From an uncultured Lachnospiraceae bacterium (GTDB lineage: Bacteria > Bacillota > Clostridia > Lachnospirales > Lachnospiraceae): DNA of 40,107 nucleotides. The stretch lies in the NCBI GenBank assembly GCA_910584695.1, contig CAJUBR010000018.1, positions 1 to 40,107 of the forward strand, in the 5' to 3' direction. The notes beneath the pieces were generated by a model. The model made no database searches and had not been told where the DNA came from. It saw only the letters and a list, made by a program, of their open reading frames with translations. A program made the translations under genes and the position numbers. Shown piece after piece: positions 1 to 7,897 of this stretch; the first letter of the stretch is position 1, and the number at the start of each line of letters is the position of its first letter.

Positions 1-1360
1 TTGGTAATTTCCCGTCACAAAAGCTTACATAAAGAATATTTTCCTTTACAAGATGCTTTTCAAGAAAACCTTCTGTCTTTTTTGCAGCATCCAAATAGCA
101 GCTCTCCCCTGTCACCCTATAAAGCATGGAAAGTGAACAAATCATAAGTGCGTTCCATGAAGTAAGCACCTTATCATCGAGATGAAGTTTCATACGGGAC
201 TTACGGTAATGATATAGTTTTTCTATTTCATAGTAAAACGAATTCGAAATTTCATTTCCGTTTAACAGATTCGGGATATTTTTCCCCTCGAAATTCCCTT
301 CCTTTGTCATGCCAAAGTAATCACAAAACGCTTTCCCCTTTTCATCTCCCAAAATATTGCAGACATCATTATAATCCCAAATATAAAACCTACCCTCTTC
401 TCCTTCACTGTCCGCATCCTGTGCAGAATAAAACTCCCCATTCTTTCCTGTCATTTCCCGAAAAATATACTCTGCTGTATCCTTAGCTGTATTTAAGAAC
501 ATTTTTTCTTTCGTCACTTTATATGCAACGGAATATGCAAGTATCATCAATGCATTGTCATAAAGCATCTTTTCAAAATGGGGAACCAGAAAATAGTCAT
601 CTGTAGAATATCTGGAAAATCCATAGCCGATATGATCAAAAATACCTCCTCTTCTCATTTTATTAAGGGTTATTTCCACCTGCTCTAATGCCTGCTTATT
701 CCCAAATAACTGAGAATACAGGGTAAGAAAAATCAGATTATGGGGCATTGGAAATTTAGGTGCTGACCCGAAACCTCCGTTTTTTTTATCAAATCTTTGT
801 AAAAACATTTCTGCCGCAAATTCAGGTAATTTTTTATCTAGTTTATCATCTGAAATTCTATCTTCCGTGTTTACACTAACAGCTACTGCCTCTGCCGTCT
901 GCAAAAGACCTTCCCTGTTATTTTTCCACTTTTCCACAATCCGAAGCAGCAATTCTTGAAAACCAATCCTGCCAAACTGTGTTTCCGGCGGAAAATATGT
1001 TCCTGCAAAAAAAGGCTTTTGCTCTGCCGTCATAAAAATACTCATAGGCCAGCCACCGCTTCCGGTAAATACCTGGCAAAATGTCATATACACACTGTCA
1101 ATATCCGGACGTTCCTCACGGTCCACCTTTATACATATAAAATGCTGATTAAGAAGATCAGCAGTCTCCTTATGTTCAAAACTTTCATGTGCCATCACAT
1201 GGCACCAGTGGCAGGTGCTGTAGCCTATACTTAAAAAAATAGGCTTATCCTCAATTTCTGCCCTCTTAAATGCCTCCTCACACCACGGGTACCAATCAAC
1301 CGGATTTTCGGCATGCTGCAACAAATAAGGGCTGCTCTGCTTTTTCAAATGATTACTCAT
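1..1360 (-). CDS. Thioredoxin-domain protein, YyaL/DUF255 type (C-terminus outside window)
   Basis: The minus-strand reading frame opens at ATG 1358-1360 behind an AAAGGAAT ribosome site and runs off the left edge, giving 453 residues. It begins MSNHLKKQSSPYLLQHAENP, the typical start of this family. The thioredoxin-like fold carries the motif YSTCHWCHVM at about residues 47-56, followed by VDREERPD and GSGGWPMS. After about residue 170 it continues into the alpha-toroid (six-hairpin glycosidase-like) part, with GGFGSAPKFPMPHNL and VPHFEKMLYDNA. Full members are about 600-680 residues, so roughly the last third is missing only because the window ends. The family is widespread and cytoplasmic, and its biochemical role is not settled. 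The gene is divergent from the antiporter remnant at 1484. Confidence 0.93.
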   Translation of the reverse strand, partial: MSNHLKKQSSPYLLQHAENPVDWYPWCEEAFKRAEIEDKPIFLSIGYSTCHWCHVMAHESFEHKETADLLNQHFICIKVDREERPDIDSVYMTFCQVFTGSGGWPMSIFMTAEQKPFFAGTYFPPETQFGRIGFQELLLRIVEKWKNNREGLLQTAEAVAVSVNTEDRISDDKLDKKLPEFAAEMFLQRFDKKNGGFGSAPKFPMPHNLIFLTLYSQLFGNKQALEQVEITLNKMRRGGIFDHIGYGFSRYSTDDYFLVPHFEKMLYDNALMILAYSVAYKVTKEKMFLNTAKDTAEYIFREMTGKNGEFYSAQDADSEGEEGRFYIWDYNDVCNILGDEKGKAFCDYFGMTKEGNFEGKNIPNLLNGNEISNSFYYEIEKLYHYRKSRMKLHLDDKVLTSWNALMICSLSMLYRVTGESCYLDAAKKTEGFLEKHLVKENILYVSFCDGKLP

Positions 1361-1483
1361 ACACAATAGATTCCTTTCCAAAATAAAATCAGTAAAAATA
1401 TATTTATCTCTATTATTGTGTAATTGTCCGTAATCTATCCCTTCTATGCCTTTATTTATATTTTTAAAAATGGAGGGATAAAA

Positions 1484-1942
1484 ATGTTATTATTCAACAC
1501 ATTGTTACTTCTAGCAGGGTTTTTCGCTCTTATTAAAGGAGCCGATTGGTTTGTGGATGGCAGTTCTGCACTTGCCAAAATTTTTAAAGTACCTGGACTG
1601 ATTATCGGTCTGACCATCGTCGCATTGGGAACCAGTGCTCCCGAACTGGCCGTGAGTACTTCGGCAGCTCTTCAGGGTTCTAACGAGATTGCTTTGAGCA
1701 ATGTTGTCGGCTCTAATATCTTTAATCTGCTTTTTATTTTAGGAATATCCGCAGCAATTCATCCAATAGCGGTAAATACCGCCTCCGTTTACGATATGAT
1801 AATCCTGATTGCGGTCAGCATGATTACCTATGTTTTTTCAATGAACAAAAAAAATCCAGATTTTTCAGGTGCAGAAGCGAATCGCCATACCATTTTAGGT
1901 TTTTTGCAGATCAATAGAATAAAACATCAAAATGGTTCATAA
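1484..1942 (+). pseudogene. Calcium/sodium antiporter (CaCA family), C-terminal half missing
   Basis: ATG 1484 follows TGGAGGGATAAAA; the longer in-frame start at 1424 has no ribosome site. The 152-residue product has the first half of a YrbG-type exchanger: a hydrophobic N-terminus, LIKGADWFVDGSSALA, the first alpha repeat GLTIVALGTSAPELAVS and the ion-path motif GSNIFNLLFILG. CaCA antiporters are about 310-330 residues with two such repeats that together form the ion path. Here the second is absent. Family resemblance fades after about residue 128 (MNKKNPDFSG), and the reading frame then runs into sequence that is the 3' end of the opposite-strand gene at 1911. I infer truncation by deletion and do not expect transport activity. 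Confidence 0.85.
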
Positions 1943-2550
1943 CATATATTGCATTTTTCTGAATATCCTTCATATATCCTATTCCTGAGCATGTAATCTG
2001 GTAAGATCTGTCTGCCAGTCCACTCTCAAATATTAATATAAAACCGTCATAATTCTTACCATCTGCATCCATAACACCACTATATAATTCATAGCGTTTA
2101 AAGTATTTTGTTTGATTTTTACTTAAAATCTCTTCTTCTACAATTTCATAATTATAATTATTATCCAATATTTCTTTTCTATCTTCATAATCAACCAATT
2201 CAATACATATATCAAAATCCTTGGCAATGATATGACAATAATCTTCACTGTTTTTTTCTACAACATCATTTTGTAAAGAATCCGGATATTCTAATTGAAA
2301 TACCTGTGGAATTAAAACTGTTTTTTTCTCCAATGACAAAACGTCCATCATCAATATCCTTTTTATCATATGGATCATCTTTAATAAATGCCTTCTCTCC
2401 ATCCCAAAATACGCTTTCTCCGTCTCCATCATCTTCTTTTCTTATAAGTACATTTAAATGTTGTGCCGGACTTATGTTTTCTTCCTGTTCCATAATATTT
2501 ACATTTTCCTTTTCTTTCATCTTTTGAATTTCAGCTTCATCCCCCGTCAT
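1911..2550 (-). pseudogene. Unknown protein gene, frameshifted at an A7 tract
   Basis: Two overlapping minus-strand frames join naturally if one A is removed from the A7 run at 2321-2327. The upstream part (from ATG 2550) is acidic and ends DDGRFVIGEK. The downstream part continues TVLIPQVFQLEYPDSLQ and ends at 1911. The joined product would be about 212 residues with no signal peptide or membrane segment in what is visible. A stop codon lies just upstream of ATG 2550 and no good ribosome site is seen, so a secretory N-terminus may also have been lost. I do not recognise the family. It could be a true pseudogene, a phase-variable gene or a sequencing homopolymer error. Confidence 0.55.
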
Positions 2551-2563
2551 TTGTGCAGAAAAA

Positions 2564-2670
2564 TGTCAAAATGTACCAGATTCATACTCTCCAATTAATA
2601 TCGCACACCTTTCATATAATTTATTTAAAATCCCACGAATGACCAGTTTTATCGACAAACGACCAGTTTT
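2564..2670. repeat. CCAG-containing repeats, possible IS end remnant
   Basis: Two exact copies of GACCAGTTTT lie 20 bp apart at 2641-2650 and 2661-2670. A related GTACCAG occurs at 2573-2579, directly after TGTCAAAAT. Repeated short motifs near a TG...CA terminus are known at the ends of IS21-family elements, so this may be the scar of such an element next to the two damaged genes. No transposase fragment is visible. This is inference from pattern only. Confidence 0.3.
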
Positions 2671-2706
2671 TGCAATATTTCAGTCCTATTTTTTTCCAGT
2701 ATAACA

Positions 2707-2749
2707 AGAACCCCACAAGGAATTCCATTCAGAAACCTTGTGAGGTTCT
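2707..2749 (-). terminator. Rho-independent-type terminator of gatCAB
   Basis: A stem of AGAACC(C)CACAAGG with CCTTGTGAGGTTCT, closing a 15-nt loop, begins 8 bp after the gatB stop on the minus strand. One C is bulged or mismatched. The following T-rich tract is weak (TTGTTAT). Confidence 0.75.
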
Positions 2750-2756
2750 GCTTATA

Positions 2757-4187
2757 TTAAAGCAATTCTTTTAATATCTGGTTTACCATTCCCGGATTTG
2801 CCTTTCCTTTCATGGCTTTCATGGTCTGTCCCACTAAGAAACCGATCGCCTTTTCCTTGCCATTCCGATAATCCTCTACAGACTGCGGATTATCTGCAAT
2901 CACCCGTTCAATGGTAGATCGAAGAGCTCCTTCATCATTGACTGTCTTCAGTCCCTTTTCCTCAACATACTGATCCGGATCGATATCCTCTTCAAATATT
3001 TTCTCAAACACCTCTTTTGCCACAGTAGAATTGATTGCCTGGGAATCCGTAAGCTGAATCAGCTTTGCCAGATTTACTGCCGAAAACGTAATATCCTCTG
3101 CATCCATTTCTTTTTCCTTTAACAGACGCATCGTCTCCACCATCAGCCAGTTTGAAATCTTCTTCGGATTTGCGTCTAATGCAATGGTCTCCTCAAAAAT
3201 ATCTGCCAGTTTCTTGGTTCCGGTTAAGATATCCGCATCATACTCCGGCAGTCCGTATTCCATCTGATACCGTGCCTTTTTTTCCTCACGGAATTCTGGC
3301 TGCTTATTTTTTATCTCTTCCAGCCATTCGTCACTAATCACGATCGGTACAAGGTCCGGGTCCGGAAAATACCGGTAATCCTGTGCATCCTCTTTGGAAC
3401 GCATTGCATAAGAATACTCCTTGGTATCATCCCATCTTCTGGTCTCCTGGATAACCTCTTTCCCAGCCTCTATCAGATCAATCTGGCGTTCTCTTTCATT
3501 TTCAATGGCTCTGGCAATCGCCTTAAACGAATTGAGATTCTTCATCTCGGTACGTGTACCAAATTCTGTAGCTCCGACCTCACGGATAGACAAATTCACA
3601 TCTGCACGCATGGAGCCTTCATTTAATTTGCAGTCTGACGCCCCAAGATACTGAATCGTCATTCTAAGCTTATCCAGATAAGCAATCACCTCATCAGCGG
3701 AACGCATATCTGGTTCCGACACGATTTCAATCAACGGTACTCCTGAACGGTTAAAATCCACCAGCGAACTGTCCGTATATGGATCATGAATCAGCTTACC
3801 GGCATCCTCCTCCATATGGATTTCATGGATACCGACAAATTTTTTCTTTCCCTCTACCTCAATCTCTACCTTACCGTCCCGGCAGATGGGGTAATACAAC
3901 TGGGAAATCTGGTAATTCTGCGGATTATCGGGATAAAAATAATTCTTTCGGTCAAATTTACAATTCTGGGTAATCTTGCAGTTGGTGGCAAGTCCCACTG
4001 CGATCGCCTTATTTACCACTTCTTTATTCAAAACCGGCAAAGAGCCCGGCATACCGGTACAAACCGGACAGGTATGGGTATTGGGAGCTCCACCAAATGC
4101 AGTAGAGCATCCACAGAAAATCTTTGTCTTCGTCGCTAGTTCCACATGCACCTCTAAACCGATGACTGTCTCATATGCCTTACTCAT
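2757..4187 (-). CDS. gatB: Aspartyl/glutamyl-tRNA(Asn/Gln) amidotransferase subunit B
   Basis: This 476-residue subunit is full length for the family. GatB binds the misacylated Glu-tRNA(Gln) or Asp-tRNA(Asn), phosphorylates the side-chain carboxylate with ATP and passes on ammonia from GatA. The N-terminus reads MSKAYETVIGLEVHVEL. A four-cysteine metal site is seen at C25, C27, C40 and C43 (CGC...CPVC). The family pattern KFDRKNYFYPDNPQNYQISQ follows. The C-terminal YqeY-like tail ends in the expected GKANPGMVNQILKELL. It starts one base after the gatA stop and is last in the gatCAB operon. Nothing unusual is seen. Confidence 0.98.
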   Translation of the reverse strand: MSKAYETVIGLEVHVELATKTKIFCGCSTAFGGAPNTHTCPVCTGMPGSLPVLNKEVVNKAIAVGLATNCKITQNCKFDRKNYFYPDNPQNYQISQLYYPICRDGKVEIEVEGKKKFVGIHEIHMEEDAGKLIHDPYTDSSLVDFNRSGVPLIEIVSEPDMRSADEVIAYLDKLRMTIQYLGASDCKLNEGSMRADVNLSIREVGATEFGTRTEMKNLNSFKAIARAIENERERQIDLIEAGKEVIQETRRWDDTKEYSYAMRSKEDAQDYRYFPDPDLVPIVISDEWLEEIKNKQPEFREEKKARYQMEYGLPEYDADILTGTKKLADIFEETIALDANPKKISNWLMVETMRLLKEKEMDAEDITFSAVNLAKLIQLTDSQAINSTVAKEVFEKIFEEDIDPDQYVEEKGLKTVNDEGALRSTIERVIADNPQSVEDYRNGKEKAIGFLVGQTMKAMKGKANPGMVNQILKELL

Positions 4188-4188
4188 T

Positions 4189-5658
4189 TTAAAGCCCCCT
4201 TTCTGCTACATATGCAGGCCGCTTATATTCCGTCGTCTGTTCAAATGCGTACGCTGCACGGATAATGCTCTTCTCATCAAAATGCTTTCCAAGAAGCTGC
4301 AAACCGATTGGAAGCCCCTTGCTGTCATATCCACAGGGAAGAGAGATTCCCGGAAGACCTGCAAGATTGACGGATACCGTATAGATATCTCCCAGATACA
4401 TCTTGATCGGATCACTTAAAGATTCCCCAAGCTTTAATGCCGTTGTCGGTGCAACGGGTCCCAAAATTACATCATATTTTTCAAACGCTTTATCAAATGC
4501 CTGTTTGATCAGTGCCTTTGTCCGAAGTGCCTTCATATAATAAGCATCAAAGTATCCGGAAGAGAGAACGAAAGAACCCAGCATGATTCTTCTTTTCACC
4601 TCTGCTCCAAACCCTTCGGAACGGGTCTTTTTATACATGTTATGAAGGTCTGAAAACGTTTCAGTACGATAGCCGTATTTCACACCGTCAAAACGCTCCA
4701 AATTAGAACTTGCCTCGGCAGAAGCAATGATATAATATGCAGGAATCGCATATTCCACAAGACTTAAATCAAACTCCTCCACAACAGCACCCTTTGCCTC
4801 CAATGCCTTTGCAGCCGCCATAACTGCTTCCTTTACCTCTGCATCTAGTCCTTCCCCAAAATAATCTTTAGGAATTCCGATTTTCATCCCCTTAACATCA
4901 TCCAACAACGCACTGGTAAAATCGTCTCCCGCTTCTTTCACTGAAGTAGAATCCCTGTCATCCTTACCGCAGATGATCTCCAAAACCGTCGCACAGTCTG
5001 TTACATCCTTTGCCAGCGGTCCGATCTGGTCTAAAGAGGAACCATATGCGATCAGACCATATCTGGACACTCTTCCGTATGTAGGCTTTATGCCTGTCAC
5101 TCCACAAAAACCGGCTGGCTGGCGGATGCTTCCACCGGTATCCGAACCCAAGGCATACGGAACCTCTTCTGCCGCTACTGCCGCTGCGGAACCGCCGGAA
5201 GAGCCTCCTGGCACCCGTTCCAAATCCCATGGATTCTTTGTCTCACCATAATAAGAGGTCTCAGTAGTGGAACCCATTGCAAACTCGTCCATATTTGCCT
5301 TTCCGACAATAACTGCTCCCGCCGCCTGTAACTTCTCTACAGCAGTTGCAGTAAACGTCGGTACAAAATTGGATAAAATCTTAGAAGAGCAGGTGGTAAG
5401 CATTCTGTCAATACACATATTATCCTTAATAGCAACCGGAACACCTGCAAGCGGACTGGTAAATGTACCATCGTCTATCAGCTTTTGTACCTCCTGTGCT
5501 CTTTTTAATGCACCCTCCCTGTCTACAGTGACAAACGCATGGATATCCTTCTCCTTTTCCTCAATACTATCAAGAAATGCAGTTGTGACCTCCACTACGG
5601 ATACTTCTTTATCTTTTATCTTTTTGCCGAGTTCTACGGCAGTTATGCTTAAATCCAT
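4189..5658 (-). CDS. gatA: Aspartyl/glutamyl-tRNA(Asn/Gln) amidotransferase subunit A
   Basis: This 489-residue amidase-signature protein releases ammonia from glutamine for the transamidation done by GatB. The catalytic Lys-cisSer-Ser triad is intact: K78 in AGVPVAIKDN, S153 in the GGSSGGSAAAVA signature and S177 in GSDTGGSIRQPAG. It lies 14 bp downstream of gatC and 1 bp upstream of gatB, so the three subunits are probably co-translated. The presence of the operon implies indirect synthesis of Gln-tRNA (and perhaps Asn-tRNA) in this organism. Confidence 0.98.
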   Translation of the reverse strand: MDLSITAVELGKKIKDKEVSVVEVTTAFLDSIEEKEKDIHAFVTVDREGALKRAQEVQKLIDDGTFTSPLAGVPVAIKDNMCIDRMLTTCSSKILSNFVPTFTATAVEKLQAAGAVIVGKANMDEFAMGSTTETSYYGETKNPWDLERVPGGSSGGSAAAVAAEEVPYALGSDTGGSIRQPAGFCGVTGIKPTYGRVSRYGLIAYGSSLDQIGPLAKDVTDCATVLEIICGKDDRDSTSVKEAGDDFTSALLDDVKGMKIGIPKDYFGEGLDAEVKEAVMAAAKALEAKGAVVEEFDLSLVEYAIPAYYIIASAEASSNLERFDGVKYGYRTETFSDLHNMYKKTRSEGFGAEVKRRIMLGSFVLSSGYFDAYYMKALRTKALIKQAFDKAFEKYDVILGPVAPTTALKLGESLSDPIKMYLGDIYTVSVNLAGLPGISLPCGYDSKGLPIGLQLLGKHFDEKSIIRAAYAFEQTTEYKRPAYVAERGL

Positions 5659-5672
5659 TTCTTACTCCTTCC

Positions 5673-5960
5673 CTACTCAAATGTCTTTGGCACCTTATAT
5701 GCTCCATCCTTTTTCTCCGGTGCATTTGCCAGCATATTCTCCCTGTCGTCCCCATTGACTACTATATCCTCACGGAATACATTATGCACAGAAAATGTGT
5801 GGCTCATCGGCTCCACCCCGTCTGTATCCAGTTCATTCAGTTTTCCCACATAATCCAGCATATTGGACATATCCTTTTTAGCCTGCTCCTTTTCCTCTTC
5901 GGAAAGCTCCAGCTTTGCAAGGATTCCCACATATTCGATGGTTTCATCTGTAATCTGCAT
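5673..5960 (-). CDS. gatC: Aspartyl/glutamyl-tRNA(Asn/Gln) amidotransferase subunit C
   Basis: This 95-residue GatC has the family pattern: an N-terminal helix (TDETIEYVGILAKLELSEEE), the central NELDTDGVEPM segment and the C-terminal VPKTFE that packs against GatA. GatC wraps around GatA and holds the GatAB interface. ATG 5960 follows an AGGAGGTAAGAAG ribosome site. It is the first gene of the operon. Its upstream region holds the repeat cluster at 6053-6199. Confidence 0.96.
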   Translation of the reverse strand: MQITDETIEYVGILAKLELSEEEKEQAKKDMSNMLDYVGKLNELDTDGVEPMSHTFSVHNVFREDIVVNGDDRENMLANAPEKKDGAYKVPKTFE

Positions 5961-6052
5961 CTTCTTACCTCCTAATTTTCCAAGAAATCATCATTTTCTT
6001 TTATATATGCTCTGTTTTTTTCAAATCATTCTTTTAAAACAAAAACTTAACG

Positions 6053-6199
6053 TTCATTATATCATGAGCGTTGCTCATGATCAGCACTCAGAAAAACCAC
6101 CCTTGCAAGCAAGTGATTTTTCTTCATTATATCATATGTCACCAATTTTCAAAGAAAATTGATGACCTGCTTGTGCATCAGCACAATTCATTATATCAT
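6053..6199. repeat. Three TTCATTATATCAT repeats with palindromes upstream of gatC
   Basis: The 13-mer TTCATTATATCAT occurs at 6053, 6123 and 6187 (70 and 64 bp apart). Copies 1 and 2 are each followed by an inverted repeat: ATCATGAGC/GCTCATGAT at 6061-6081, and CAATTTTC/GAAAATTG around 6144. CAGCAC follows the palindrome of copies 1 and 2. The 5961-6365 interval holds no gene that I can support; this cluster is its main content. The first palindrome recurs at 16996. Confidence 0.6.
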
Positions 6200-6365
6200 A
6201 CTTCTTTCAAATTATGGAAAAAAATTTTATTGCATATATCCTTCCCCACTGCTGCAATCTAATTCCTGTATCTATTAGTATAACTTCTTACCTATAATTA
6301 ATTAGTACTGAATTTTCAAGCAAGAAAAATATATAATAATTTAAAAATTTGTATGGAGGTGTAAC

Positions 6366-6587
6366 ATGTCAGACAGAGGTACTATCGTAATTCATCTAGA
6401 TAAACTTCTAAAAGAAGCTGGCTTGAGTAAAAACAAATTTTGCCAACGGGCAGAATTACAACGTTCACAATTAAACGGTTATTTATCCAATACAATAACC
6501 AGACTTGATACAGATGTACTTACTCGTATATGCGATACATTAGATTGTTCCATCTCTGACTTATTGGAATATAAGCCTAAATCCTAA
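6366..6587 (+). CDS. Small XRE/Cro-type transcriptional regulator (copy 1)
   Basis: This 73-residue protein is essentially one Cro/C1-type helix-turn-helix: LSKNKFCQRAELQRSQLNGY at about residues 20-39 forms helices 2-3, and ICDTLDCSISDLLEY is the typical helix 4-5 ending of this class. ATG 6366 follows GGAGGTGTAAC. It has no sensing domain. It is about two-thirds identical to the gene at 6975, and a 28-nt stretch covering the LSKNKFCQ codons is identical in both, so the two arose by duplication. Such single-domain regulators often repress their own promoter or a neighbour. Its target is not evident. Confidence 0.85.
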   Translation: MSDRGTIVIHLDKLLKEAGLSKNKFCQRAELQRSQLNGYLSNTITRLDTDVLTRICDTLDCSISDLLEYKPKS

Positions 6588-6600
6588 AAAACTATTTGTT

Positions 6601-6821
6601 TTATATCATATTTTTTTCAAACAATCCGCCCATCTTCATAATAAATTCTTCAGGATCCGGTATATGTCCAGCTCCAAATAATTCTATCCACAATTCTTAT
6701 TTTTCAGTATTCATATATCCTATATTAATTGCTTTTTTATCTCTTCTCTTATCAATTTTTCATTTTTATTTTCCTTTTTTGCTATCGCTTTAATTATTCT
6801 TTTTGCTTTTTTTCTGTTCAT
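6601..6821 (-). pseudogene. Decayed small gene, probably of a short Spo0A-C-like protein family
   Basis: On the minus strand ATG 6821 follows a good TAAGGAGGGAATA site and codes MNRKKAKRIIKAIAKKENKN, stopping after 33 residues at 6720. Shifting frame by one recovers GYMNTEK, a stop, then ELWIELFGAGHIPDPEEFI and on to a stop at 6601. The start, the basic N-terminal helix and the late PxPEEFI resemble small Clostridia proteins annotated as carrying a Spo0A C-terminal domain. That assignment is from memory of the family and is tentative. One frameshift and one stop make it non-functional. It sits back to back with the regulator at 6975. Confidence 0.45.
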
Positions 6822-6834
6822 TATTCCCTCCTTA

Positions 6835-6860
6835 GTTATGTATAATAAATTATACATAAC
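6835..6860. promoter_or_regulatory. Perfect palindrome, candidate operator for the XRE regulators
   Basis: Two perfect 12-bp arms, GTTATGTATAAT and ATTATACATAAC, are separated by AA. The palindrome lies 13 bp upstream of the decayed minus-strand gene start (6821) and 115 bp upstream of the XRE gene at 6975, between divergent units. This is the position and symmetry expected for a dimeric repressor site. Confidence 0.55.
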
Positions 6861-6883
6861 TTATTATACGAAATTTTCTATAT

Positions 6884-6913
6884 CTGATAAATATACTTTA
6901 CTTAGTATATACT
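6884..6913 (+). promoter_or_regulatory. Candidate promoter of XRE copy 2 with embedded inverted repeat
   Basis: A -35-like CTGATA (6884-6889) and a -10 TATACT (6908-6913) are separated by 18 bp. A perfect inverted repeat ATATACT-N6-AGTATAT (6891-6910) occupies the spacer and overlaps the -10 region. Confidence 0.4.
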
Positions 6914-6974
6914 ATAAAAGTCAATATTTTTTATCATATACAATTCAACATTATTCGACAGTGGGGGAATCATT

Positions 6975-7208
6975 TTGAGAAATAAAGGAATATTAAAAAT
7001 ACATCTTTCCAGTCTGTTACAAACATCTGGCTTGAGTAAAAACAAATTTTGCCAAAAAGCAGAAATCCAGCACTCTCAGCTTAAAGGCTATATGAATAAT
7101 ACGATTACTCGTCTTGATACAGATGTATTAATTAGAATTTGCCATACTTTAAATTGTTCTATCGCTGACCTTTTAGAATATATACCTCCAGAACAGACAG
7201 AAAAATAG
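6975..7208 (+). CDS. Small XRE/Cro-type transcriptional regulator (copy 2)
   Basis: This 77-residue paralogue of the gene at 6366 starts at TTG 6975 after a GTGGGGGAA ribosome site. No ATG is available in frame at this position. The helix-turn-helix (LSKNKFCQKAEIQHSQLKGY) and the TITRLDTDVLIRICHTLNCS core are conserved. Changes cluster in the recognition-helix region (Q-R-S in copy 1 versus H-S-Q-L-K here) and in the N-terminal arm, so the two may prefer different operators. The palindromes at 6835-6860 and 6891-6910 lie directly upstream and are the obvious candidate sites. Confidence 0.82.
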   Translation: MRNKGILKIHLSSLLQTSGLSKNKFCQKAEIQHSQLKGYMNNTITRLDTDVLIRICHTLNCSIADLLEYIPPEQTEK

Positions 7209-7365
7209 CAGAAACAAATATAATACTCAAACGGATAATCCCTAAGACTAATTTGATCCTGCTTAAATAATTTCTATACTATTTCCTGTTTTCTTTCCAT
7301 ACTGTTTGGTAACATATCTTCCTAAGTCAATCTTTATAACCTCTTTTGCTTTGTGAAACCACTCC

Positions 7366-7884
7366 TTAAAAATCCATAAAATGGCTCACTCTCCCTTTGC
7401 TGTTAGCGTTTGTATCCAGCCATATCCATTTCTTATGTAAAAACGGCTGTAAGTTTTGCTGTAGTTCCTCCCGACTCTTAACCTGCCAGACTCCATCCGA
7501 AATCAAAATCATCAGCTTGCTTCTGGCATGAAATAATTTTAACCTGCCTGCCAGTACTTCTATATTCTTATCCCCTGTATGGGACATTTTCTCATAATCT
7601 TCAAATCCCCTGCCTATCCCCAGCAGGGAAAGCGGCATACTCTGTGTTAAGATCTCTTCATCCGAAATCCATTTTACCACATTTAACCGGGTATTCCGAA
7701 ATATATCCCCTTTTCGCTTCAGTACACCAGTGATATCAGCACTGATACTTTTTAACTGGTCCAAAGAAAGCTTATAATCCAATATCACTGCCATCTCTGG
7801 AAGATTCCCGCCAGTCAAGCTGCCGGGTACATGCAGAACACGTTCCACATCATTATAAAACAGTTTCATCTGTACCGGTGTCAT
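7366..7884 (-). CDS. Unknown protein with a possible degenerate von Willebrand A fold, after lrgB
   Basis: ATG 7884 follows TAAGGAAGTGGTAAGA, 13 bp after the lrgB stop. The 172-residue product begins MTPVQMKLFYNDVER. Features resembling a vWA domain are a beta strand with an acidic end (MAVILDYKLS in place of the DxSxS metal motif), SHTGDKNIEVLAGRL in the position of the GGTD loop, and SKLMILISDGVWQVK like the usual ILISDG strand. The assignment is tentative because the metal site is not canonical. A one-base shift at the A5 run 7368-7372 would extend it by about 35 sensible residues (KEWFHKAKEVIKIDLGRYVT...) to 7263, so the annotated end may be a frameshift. It is last in an lrgA-lrgB operon. 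Confidence 0.6.
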   Translation of the reverse strand: MTPVQMKLFYNDVERVLHVPGSLTGGNLPEMAVILDYKLSLDQLKSISADITGVLKRKGDIFRNTRLNVVKWISDEEILTQSMPLSLLGIGRGFEDYEKMSHTGDKNIEVLAGRLKLFHARSKLMILISDGVWQVKSREELQQNLQPFLHKKWIWLDTNANSKGRVSHFMDF

Positions 7885-7897
7885 TCTTACCACTTCC

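Noticed and set aside
3421..3654. Plus-strand frames inside gatB and gatA
   Set aside because: Antisense shadows of strongly conserved genes, with no ribosome sites.
6596..6793. A 65-codon plus-strand frame between the two XRE genes
   Set aside because: Low-complexity AT-rich sequence, without a ribosome site, and antisense to the decayed small gene.
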